From: Chloroflexota bacterium
GTDB lineage: Bacteria > Chloroflexota > Limnocylindria > Limnocylindrales > CSP1-4
Assembly (NCBI GenBank): GCA_021802185.1
Contig: JAKAAV010000021.1
Location: forward strand, 1-12,158
Direction of reading: 5' to 3'
DNA length: 12,158 bases
Shown here: in pieces, positions 7,225 through 12,158 of the stretch
Layout of the letters: every line of letters starts with the position of its first letter
Numbering within the stretch: position 1 is the stretch's first letter
Program-made: the position numbers and the translations under genes
The notes under the pieces: model-generated
The model's input: the letters and a program-made list of their open reading frames with translations, nothing else
Database searches by the model: none
Told to the model about the DNA's origin: nothing

Positions 7225-8723
7225 CCGAGCACACCGCGTCGGCGGGTACTTCCGCGACGGCCGCACGGCCGTCGATCGTCTTCGGCACCGACGGGTGGCG
7301 TGCCCGCGTCGCGGATGAGTTCACGTTCGACAACGTGCGGCGCTGCGCGGAGGGGGTCGCACGGTACGTCGCGGAGCAGGGGACCGCGTCGCAGGGCGTG
7401 ATGGTCGGGTACGACCGGCGCTTCGCGAGCGAGTACTTCGCGCAGGCGGCGGCGGAGGTGCTGCTCGCGTTCGACATCCCCGTGCTGTACGCCGCGAACC
7501 CCATTCCGACGCAGATGACGTCGTTCGAGGTCGTCACGCGGGGCAGCGCCGCGGCGATCATGATCACGGCCTCGCACAACCCCTGGACCGACAACGGCTT
7601 CAAGGTCAAGTCGCCGACCGGGGCGGCCGCGGGGCCGGAGATCCTGGCCGTCCTCGAGCGGACGATCTCGGAGCACGCCGGCGGCGAACCAGCGCGGCGG
7701 CCGTTCGCGGATGCGGAGGCCGCCGGGCTCGTCGAGCGTGTCGACCCGTTCGAGGGCTACCGCGAGTACGTGGGGCGGACGCTCGACCTCGAGCGCCTGC
7801 GCGCGGCCGACGTCCGCGTCCTCGTCGATCCCCTGTACGGCTCCGGGGCCGGGTGGATCCCGCGGCTGCTCGCGGGCGACCGCATCCGGGTCCACGAGAT
7901 CCACTCCGAGCGGAATCCCTGGTTCGGCGGCGTGAACCCCGAGCCCATCCGGCCGAACATCGACGAGGCGCTCGGCATCCTGGCCGCGGGCGGATACGAC
8001 CTCGGGCTGCTGCTCGACGGCGACGCGGATCGTGCCGGCGCGGCCGACGAACGGGGTCGATTCATCCACCAGCTCCAGGTCATGGGCCTGCTCATGTACG
8101 AGCTGCTCGAGCACGAGGGCCTGCGCGACCCGGTCGTGTACACCGTCAACGAGACGTCGATGGTCGAGCGGCTCGGCCAGCGATACGGCGTGCCGGTGCA
8201 CGAGACCTCGGTCGGCTTCAAGTTCGTCGGCCCGAAGATGATCGAGACGGGCGCCATGATGGGCGGCGAGGAGTCCGGCGGCTACGGGTTCGGGATGCAC
8301 CTCCCGGAGCGCGACGGGATCTACGCGGATCTCCGGCTGCTCGAGCTGTTCCTGCGCGAGCGCGAGCAGGGGCGCTGGCCGGTCTCGAAAGCCGTGGCCC
8401 ACTTCCACGAGATCGCCGGCCCGTCGTTCTACCTGCGCACCGACGTCCACCTGGACCGGGCGACGTACCCGGCCGTCAAGGATCGGCTGTGGCGTGACCT
8501 GTCGGCGGAACCGCCGACCGAGCTGGACGGTGACGCGATCACGCGCAGCGTCACGCTCACGACGAACGACGGGTTCAAGTGGTGGACGCCGGACGGCTCG
8601 TGGCTGCTCGTGCGGTTCAGCGGAACCGAGCCACTCGTCCGCATCTACGCGGAGGCGACCTCTGCCGCGAAGCGCGACGGGCTGCTGGCCGCGGGCGAAC
8701 GCATCGTGCGAGGGGCGGCCTAG
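7221..8723 (+). CDS. Phosphomannomutase/phosphoglucomutase (alpha-D-phosphohexomutase)
   Basis: This enzyme interconverts hexose 6- and 1-phosphates through a phosphoserine intermediate. The 500-residue product has all four family regions: FGTDGWRA (21-28), the catalytic serine loop TASHNPWTDNGFK (116-128, Ser118), the metal loop DGDADR (266-271), the sugar-binding loop GEESGG (349-354), and the phosphate-binding FSGTEPLVRIYAEA (466-479). Specificity for mannose or glucose cannot be told from these motifs. Its place between manC and a glucose/mannose-6-phosphate isomerase gene favours making mannose-1-phosphate for ManC, possibly with glucose-1-phosphate as a second product. The GTG at 7221 overlaps the manC stop by four bases (GTGA) and has CGGAG five bases upstream. 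Glucosamine mutase is unlikely, because GlmM proteins are shorter (about 445) and have a different serine-loop context. Confidence 0.92.
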   Translation: MTEHTASAGTSATAARPSIVFGTDGWRARVADEFTFDNVRRCAEGVARYVAEQGTASQGVMVGYDRRFASEYFAQAAAEVLLAFDIPVLYAANPIPTQMTSFEVVTRGSAAAIMITASHNPWTDNGFKVKSPTGAAAGPEILAVLERTISEHAGGEPARRPFADAEAAGLVERVDPFEGYREYVGRTLDLERLRAADVRVLVDPLYGSGAGWIPRLLAGDRIRVHEIHSERNPWFGGVNPEPIRPNIDEALGILAAGGYDLGLLLDGDADRAGAADERGRFIHQLQVMGLLMYELLEHEGLRDPVVYTVNETSMVERLGQRYGVPVHETSVGFKFVGPKMIETGAMMGGEESGGYGFGMHLPERDGIYADLRLLELFLREREQGRWPVSKAVAHFHEIAGPSFYLRTDVHLDRATYPAVKDRLWRDLSAEPPTELDGDAITRSVTLTTNDGFKWWTPDGSWLLVRFSGTEPLVRIYAEATSAAKRDGLLAAGERIVRGAA

Positions 8724-8794
8724 CCGCGGGCACGACCTGCCGCGGTTGGGCAGACGCACCGGCGCCGTCGAGCGCCCGGAGGGAGGATCGGGAC

Positions 8795-9877
8795 ATGGGT
8801 GGAGTACTGGACGATGCGGCCGCGCTCGCGAGGTACGACGCCGAGGGCATGCTCGCGGTGCTCCCGCGCCTGGCCGGCCAGCTGACCGACGGATGGGCGC
8901 GCTCTCGCGCGCTCGACCTGCCCCCGACACACCGGAAGCCCGCCGCTGTCGTCGTCCTGGGCATGGGCGGATCCGCGATCGGGGCAGACCTGGTCCGGGC
9001 GATCTTCTCCGACCGCCTGAGCGTGCCGCTCGTCACGGTTCGCGACTACGAGCTGCCCCGCTTCGTCGATTCGACGATGCTGGTGGTCGCGGCGTCGCAC
9101 AGTGGCGCGACCGAGGAGACGCTCAACGCGGTGGGCGAGGCGATCTCGCGGTCGTGCCCGGTCGTCGTGATCAGCACCGGCGGTCCGCTCCTGGCCGCGG
9201 CACGCCGGGGCGGCCTGCCGTACCTCGAGTACGTGGGAGAGGCGCAGCCGCGCGCGTCCGTGGGGAGCGGTCTCTCGCTGCTGGCCGGGCTGCTCGAGCG
9301 AGCCGGATGCCTCGACGCGCGCGAAGAGGAGTTCCTCGCCGCGGCCGGCGCCGCAGGCGAGATGGCCGAACGCTGCGCGCCGGAGGTCGACACCGAGTCG
9401 AACCCGGCCAAGCAACTCGCGTGGTCGCTCGTCGACCGGCTGCCGGTGATCGAGGCCGGCGGCTTTCTCGGGCCGGTCGCGCGGCGCTGGAAGACGCAGT
9501 TGAACGAGAACGGGAAATCGGCGGCGTGCTGGGAGGAGCTCCCCGAGGCGACGCACAACGCGGTGGTCGGGTACGCGCAGCCGGAGAACCTGCACGAGCG
9601 CATGTTCGTCGTGCTCCTCGCGAGCCCCGACGACCATCCCCGCGTCGCCCTTCGCCGCAGCCTGTCGGCGGACCTCCTCGCGGAGCGCCAGATCGGCCAC
9701 GAGATCGTCGCGATCGGCGGCAGCGGACGCCTCGCGCAGGCGGCGTCCGCGATCACGCTCGGCGACTACACGAGCGTGTACCTCGCCATCCTCTACGGCC
9801 TTGACCCGACGCCCGTCGCGGCGATCTCGTACGTCAAGGAGCGGCTCGCGATGGCCGATCCCGACAGCGTCGAGTGA
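8795..9877 (+). CDS. Bifunctional phosphoglucose/phosphomannose isomerase (SIS domains)
   Basis: The enzyme interconverts glucose-6-phosphate or mannose-6-phosphate with fructose-6-phosphate. The 360-residue length matches the short PGI/PMI class first described in crenarchaea and common in Chloroflexota and Actinobacteria. Two sugar-isomerase (SIS) domains are visible: GMGGSAIGAD (56-65) and the phosphate-binding SHSGATEET (101-109), then GSGLSLL (157-163). The catalytic Glu in LNENGKS (E238) and His in ATHNAVVG (H254) are spaced 16 apart, as are Glu203 and His219 of the Pyrobaculum enzyme. The late Lys (K348) is present. The ATG at 8795 is preceded by GGGAGG at 8781-8786. The 71-base gap after the mutase contains a small hairpin built on CCGCGG repeats (8724-8745) but no obvious terminator, so co-transcription is likely. 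It probably supplies mannose-6-phosphate to the two upstream enzymes. Confidence 0.93.
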   Translation: MGGVLDDAAALARYDAEGMLAVLPRLAGQLTDGWARSRALDLPPTHRKPAAVVVLGMGGSAIGADLVRAIFSDRLSVPLVTVRDYELPRFVDSTMLVVAASHSGATEETLNAVGEAISRSCPVVVISTGGPLLAAARRGGLPYLEYVGEAQPRASVGSGLSLLAGLLERAGCLDAREEEFLAAAGAAGEMAERCAPEVDTESNPAKQLAWSLVDRLPVIEAGGFLGPVARRWKTQLNENGKSAACWEELPEATHNAVVGYAQPENLHERMFVVLLASPDDHPRVALRRSLSADLLAERQIGHEIVAIGGSGRLAQAASAITLGDYTSVYLAILYGLDPTPVAAISYVKERLAMADPDSVE

Positions 9878-9881
9878 GGCC

Positions 9882-9919
9882 GGCCGCCGCGACTTCGGGG
9901 AGTCTCCGAGCAGGCGGCC
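9882..9919 (+). terminator. Possible hairpin terminator after the isomerase gene
   Basis: GGCCGCC at 9882-9888 pairs with GGCGGCC at 9913-9919. Inside this stem, TCGGGG and CTCCGA bracket a three-base loop and form a second small hairpin with one G-T pair. The structure starts five bases after the TGA of the isomerase gene. No T-run follows directly. It may end the sugar-nucleotide operon before the independent promoter-like site at 9971, but the evidence is weak. Confidence 0.33.
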
Positions 9920-9970
9920 TGACGCCGATTTCCTCCGCCACGGGACTCATTCTTTCTTGGGCGACGGGTG

Positions 9971-9976
9971 TAGTCT
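9971..9976 (+). promoter_or_regulatory. Putative -10 element (TAGTCT) for the SWIM gene
   Basis: TAGTCT follows an unusually T-rich patch (CATTCTTTCTTGG, about 9948-9960) in otherwise GC-rich DNA and fits the TANNNT -10 form. It differs by one base from the TAGACT ahead of apt. No clear -35 stands at the ideal distance, since the T-rich patch is only about 11 bases upstream. A start near 9983 would give a leader of roughly 97 bases before the ATG at 10080. Confidence 0.42.
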
Positions 9977-10037
9977 GGACGGAAGCTGGTCGGCGACGGC
10001 CGCCCGGACGAGCGGTTGACCGGCCGATGAGACGGGG

Positions 10038-10059
10038 CCGCGGCTGAGTGTCGCCGCGG
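10038..10059 (+). promoter_or_regulatory. Leader hairpin next to the SWIM gene Shine-Dalgarno
   Basis: CCGCGGC at 10038-10044 pairs perfectly with GCCGCGG at 10053-10059 around an eight-base loop, and two G-T pairs can extend the stem to 10061. It ends within a few bases of the GGAGGT Shine-Dalgarno at 10065-10070. A structure this close to the ribosome site could affect translation or mRNA stability. GC richness makes a chance stem of this size possible. Confidence 0.35.
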
Positions 10060-10079
10060 TTCCTGGAGGTGCGGCCCAG

Positions 10080-10355
10080 ATGCATTCCACCCTCATCGGC
10101 AAGATCGAGAAGGCGAACCGGTACGCACGCGAGACCGATCGGATCACGTTCCGGTCCCTTTCGCTGACCTTCCGGGGCGACAACGACACCCACGTCGTGA
10201 ACCTCGACTCCGATGGGTGGCATTGCTCGTGCCACTTCTTCGAGAACTGGAAGAGCTGCGTCCACGTCCTCACGCTGCAGAAGGTCCTCGGCGAGATGCT
10301 GCCCGAGGAAGCACAGACGTCGATCTTCGCGGCGGTGGAGGCAGCCGCAGTCTGA
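10080..10355 (+). CDS. Small stand-alone SWIM zinc-finger protein
   Basis: This 91-residue protein is almost entirely one SWIM domain. The ligand pattern is C49-x-C51-x8-C60-x-H62 within WHCSCHFFENWKSCVH, matching the CxCx(n)CxH rule. A beta-rich stretch precedes it (FRSLSLTFRGDNDTHVVNL, 24-42) and a helix follows (VLTLQKVLGEML). SWIM domains bind zinc and usually mediate DNA or protein contacts inside larger enzymes. Stand-alone copies like this occur as uncharacterised conserved proteins, in my recollection especially in Chloroflexota, and no specific function is known to me. The ATG at 10080 has GGAGGT nine bases upstream (10065-10070). The gene appears to be its own transcription unit, with a -10-like hexamer at 9971, a structured leader and a strong terminator at 10413. 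Confidence 0.88.
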   Translation: MHSTLIGKIEKANRYARETDRITFRSLSLTFRGDNDTHVVNLDSDGWHCSCHFFENWKSCVHVLTLQKVLGEMLPEEAQTSIFAAVEAAAV

Positions 10356-10412
10356 ACGGCCACCCGCCGGCATTTGTGCCGGCGCGGATCGGCGGCGCAC
10401 TGTCGGATGAGG

Positions 10413-10446
10413 GAGAGCCGGCCCGTCCGGGCCGGCTCTCGTTTGT
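10413..10446 (+). terminator. Intrinsic terminator of the SWIM gene
   Basis: GAGAGCCGGCCCG (10413-10425) is the exact reverse complement of CGGGCCGGCTCTC (10428-10440). This gives a 12-bp usable stem with a four-base loop, followed by GTTTGTT. It lies 58 bases after the SWIM stop. The T-rich side faces the plus strand, so it mainly ends the SWIM transcript. The minus-strand lipoprotein gene converges from 10524 and could read into it, but has no T-tract on its side. Confidence 0.85.
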
Positions 10447-10523
10447 TGGCCGCACGCCCATCGGCGAGTGCGGCATCTGCGGCGGTCCGCCATGGGACGC
10501 GCGACGTTCGGGCGACGGCGTGG

Positions 10524-11453
10524 TCAGGCCGTCTGGTCGCCGCCGAGGATCGACCCGTCCGCGGCGCTGAACCACAGGATCACCTGGTGCGGCTCGTCGC
10601 CCTCGACCGCGATGAAGCTGAAGTGCACCGACCACGCGAGCTTCAGCAGCGGTTCACGGGCGTCCGATCCGGCGGGATCCCAGAAGTTGTTGCCGCGGAC
10701 CCACACCATCTCGGGCGGATCCTGCGTGTACTGTGGCTTCCCGGTCCAGCCGCGCTCCGTGGCGATTCCGCGGGCGAGGTCGGCGGCTCGGGCCGCCGAG
10801 ATGGGGTTCGCGGGCACGGGCGCGGAGGGCGTCGCCCAGACTGACAGTCCCTTCAGTCGCCCGCTCGGCGTCAGGTCGATCACGACGCCGTCATCCATCA
10901 CGCGATACCCGTCGATCTGCCGCGTCCAGGTCACCTCCCAGCCTTCGATCCCGTCTATCCAGCGGACGCTCGGCCTGCCGGCCGGCAGCGGGATCCCGAG
11001 CATGGCCGCAAGCGCGACCGCACGCCCCGGCGCCGCGTCTTCCGTCACCGTCCTCGGTTCCGACGGATCCGGCGGACCGAGTCGCACGATCGACAACGGG
11101 TTGTGGGTTTCCGGGTCGAGCCGCATCTCCGCCCTGTCGCCCGCCGCCGACGTGAACTCGACCAGGTCGTAGTCGAGCGCATACATCATGTCGCGCTCCC
11201 GTCGCACCGCGGACGGGTCGCCGGGGATGCCGAGGGCGTGCGCGATGGCGATCGCGCGGGCGCGCGCGACTTCCGCCTGCGAGCGGGTCTGCGGGAGCGG
11301 GCTCCAGAGCGGATCGGCGATCGTCCAGCCCCGGTCCTTCGCGGACGCACCCGCGCATCCCGCGACGACAACCGCGGCGCACAGCACGCCGAGGGCCGCG
11401 AGGCAGCGTCGGCCGGGCCGCGGCGCGAGTCGAGGATGGCAGTTCGGCTTCAT
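10524..11453 (-). CDS. Lipoprotein with repeated PepSY/YcdB-like units
   Basis: The 309-residue product begins with a basic, then hydrophobic signal sequence (CLAALGVLCAAVVVAGC) ending in a lipobox, VAGC, with Cys33 as the probable lipidated residue. It should therefore be anchored on the outer face of the membrane. Three similar units follow at about 60-125, 140-205 and 218-309. Each has a helix with alternating Ala and a G-(I/W) turn (for example IAIAHALGIPGDP and VALAAMLGIPLPAG), then beta strands with a Trp or Tyr-rich hairpin (VRWIDGIEGWEVTWTRQIDG) and a D-x-x-(T/S)-G-type end (ILWFSAADGSIL). This resembles PepSY/YcdB-type domains, which often act as propeptides or inhibitors of proteases. 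The ATG at 11453 has GAGG six bases upstream. That GAGG overlaps the stop of the preceding gene, only eight bases away, so the two are an operon. The family match is by eye and tentative, but the lipoprotein call is firm. Confidence 0.82.
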   Translation of the reverse strand: MKPNCHPRLAPRPGRRCLAALGVLCAAVVVAGCAGASAKDRGWTIADPLWSPLPQTRSQAEVARARAIAIAHALGIPGDPSAVRRERDMMYALDYDLVEFTSAAGDRAEMRLDPETHNPLSIVRLGPPDPSEPRTVTEDAAPGRAVALAAMLGIPLPAGRPSVRWIDGIEGWEVTWTRQIDGYRVMDDGVVIDLTPSGRLKGLSVWATPSAPVPANPISAARAADLARGIATERGWTGKPQYTQDPPEMVWVRGNNFWDPAGSDAREPLLKLAWSVHFSFIAVEGDEPHQVILWFSAADGSILGGDQTA

Positions 11454-11461
11454 CGTGCACC

Positions 11462-12157
11462 TCACAGGCACGTGTAGCAGGGGGTGGGCGGGAACGGGAC
11501 GCCGGCGTAGGTGTAGCTGCCCCACCAGTTCGGGGCCGTCCCCTTGAGGAGCGACGTGTTCCGCAGGGCGTAGTAGTACGCGTCCCCCAGATTCGACCCG
11601 GTCGTCGCCGACTTCCAGAACTTGGACTCGAAGGCGTACATCTCGTCGGTCCACGCGACGCCGGAATAGCCCAGGAAGAACCGCTGGCCCTGGTGGTTGG
11701 CCCCCGTCGGGGTGCTGCGGAGCTTGTCGATTCCGAAGGCGAGCGGGAAGTCCGACGCGGTCTCCCCGAGGTGGCAGGTCGATGCGACCACGAGGTTCGC
11801 CGACTTCACGTACCCGGAGACCAGCCGCTTCGCCTTGATCTGGCCCGAGGTGACGATGGCCTGGTTGCATGCCCCGCCATCTGCCCGGAACCCCCATCCC
11901 GTGTAGTAGTGGTCGCCGTGGCTGAACACGTAGAAGGCCTGGTCGGCGCCGACGCGGGACAGCGCCGTGGACGACGTGAAGCCCGTCGCCTCGTACGAGG
12001 ACGGCGTGTAGCCGAGGTAGCGGAACGCGTTGACGGCCATCGTGCGCATCGACTGCGGGATCGTCGAGCTCTGGCCGATGCACGTCGTGAACGCGGTCCT
12101 GTTGTCGTAGACGCTCGCCTGGTAGGCGGCCGAGACCGGACCGGCGGTCATCGCCAC
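11462..12157 (-). CDS. Caspase-fold-like (possibly DUF6345) secreted protein, 5' partial
   Basis: The frame is open to the window edge, so the true start is outside. The first visible residues, MAMTAGPVSAAYQ, look like the end of a signal peptide. Numbering from the GTG at 12155-12157, 231 residues are visible. A buried-strand pattern AFYVFSHGDHYYTGWGF places His80-Gly81. A second, NLVVASTCHLGE (121-132), places Cys128. This hydrophobic-strand-HG and hydrophobic-strand-C order, about 48 residues apart, is what clan CD (caspase-like) peptidases show, and DUF6345 proteins share a similar layout as I recall it. Later segments, RFFLGYSGVAW and a helix with SNLGDAYYYAL, fit a strand and helix completing the fold. 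Cys residues at 26, 97, 227 and 230 could form disulfides in an exported protein. It ends PTPCYTCL. The next gene, a PepSY-like lipoprotein, is eight bases away. Peptidase activity is inference. Confidence 0.7.
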   Translation of the reverse strand: MAMTAGPVSAAYQASVYDNRTAFTTCIGQSSTIPQSMRTMAVNAFRYLGYTPSSYEATGFTSSTALSRVGADQAFYVFSHGDHYYTGWGFRADGGACNQAIVTSGQIKAKRLVSGYVKSANLVVASTCHLGETASDFPLAFGIDKLRSTPTGANHQGQRFFLGYSGVAWTDEMYAFESKFWKSATTGSNLGDAYYYALRNTSLLKGTAPNWWGSYTYAGVPFPPTPCYTCL

Positions 12158-12158
12158 G

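Noticed and set aside
4366..7266. A 966-codon open frame on the minus strand across ahcY, metK and manC.
   Set aside because: It is antisense to three genes with clear catalytic motifs and has Arg/Asp/Pro-rich, domain-free sequence. Such frames arise from GC-biased third positions. The same applies to the minus-strand frames at 399-1148, 1145-2254, 2170-3570, 3224-4549 and 6693-8930.
9801..10019. A 72-codon plus-strand frame overlapping the end of the isomerase gene.
   Set aside because: It is out of frame with a well-supported gene, has no Shine-Dalgarno or recognisable domain, and covers the promoter-like region of the SWIM gene.
10511..10541. Inverted repeats (GGCGAC/GTCGCC and GACGGC/GCCGTC) around the lipoprotein stop codon, possibly a minus-strand terminator.
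   Set aside because: The stems are only 6 bp, overlap the end of the coding sequence and are not followed by a T-run on the minus strand. They are within chance expectation for DNA this GC-rich.
10374..11172. Plus-strand frames antisense to the lipoprotein gene.
   Set aside because: They lack initiation signals and domain-like composition. The minus-strand reading has a signal peptide, lipobox, Shine-Dalgarno and repeated domain plan.
10524..12083. A 519-codon minus-strand frame that would make the lipoprotein and the upstream gene one protein or a frameshifted fusion.
   Set aside because: The two genes use different frames. The lipoprotein has its own Shine-Dalgarno, ATG, signal peptide and lipobox, and the upstream protein ends naturally with a stop eight bases earlier.

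Overview
This is a very GC-rich bacterial window, tightly packed with genes. Third codon positions are nearly all G or C, so long spurious open frames run through the shadow strands. The gene families suggest a high-GC Chloroflexota bacterium of the Limnocylindria/Ellin type: a stand-alone SWIM zinc-finger protein, a short-form adenosylhomocysteinase, an MtnA-like eIF-2B-family protein and a bifunctional glucose/mannose-6-phosphate isomerase. An actinobacterium cannot be excluded. The assignment rests on recollection of family members, not on a search.

Region 1 (1-297) holds the last 65 codons of a PEP-protein phosphotransferase (enzyme I) type gene. A strong GC hairpin and a TAGACT -10-like hexamer follow, just upstream of apt.

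Region 2 (298-5841) is a plus-strand cluster concerned with adenine and S-adenosylmethionine turnover. In order it holds adenine phosphoribosyltransferase, an MtnA-like (methylthioribose-1-phosphate isomerase family) protein lacking the catalytic Cys, a GNAT acetyltransferase, adenosylhomocysteinase and S-adenosylmethionine synthetase. Spacing is tight: TGATG overlaps the MtnA-like and GNAT genes, and the metK Shine-Dalgarno overlaps the ahcY stop. MetK makes SAM, AhcY removes the SAH left by methylation, and Apt recovers adenine.

Region 3 (5911-9877) encodes mannose-1-phosphate guanylyltransferase, a phosphomannomutase/phosphoglucomutase (4-base overlap) and a bifunctional phosphoglucose/phosphomannose isomerase. 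Together they make a complete fructose-6-phosphate to GDP-mannose route, which would feed cell-surface glycans.

Region 4 (9878-10523) holds a 91-residue SWIM zinc-finger protein. It has its own -10-like hexamer, a structured leader of about 100 bases and a clear intrinsic terminator.

Region 5 (10524-12158, minus strand) is a two-gene operon cut by the window edge. It encodes a probably exported protein with a His-Gly/Cys pattern like caspase-fold (clan CD, possibly DUF6345) proteins. Eight bases downstream follows a lipoprotein with repeated PepSY/YcdB-like units. This pair is the least understood part of the window and the best candidate for new biology. No RNA genes, mobile elements, CRISPR arrays or attachment sites were seen, and no gene-free stretch exceeds 300 bases.
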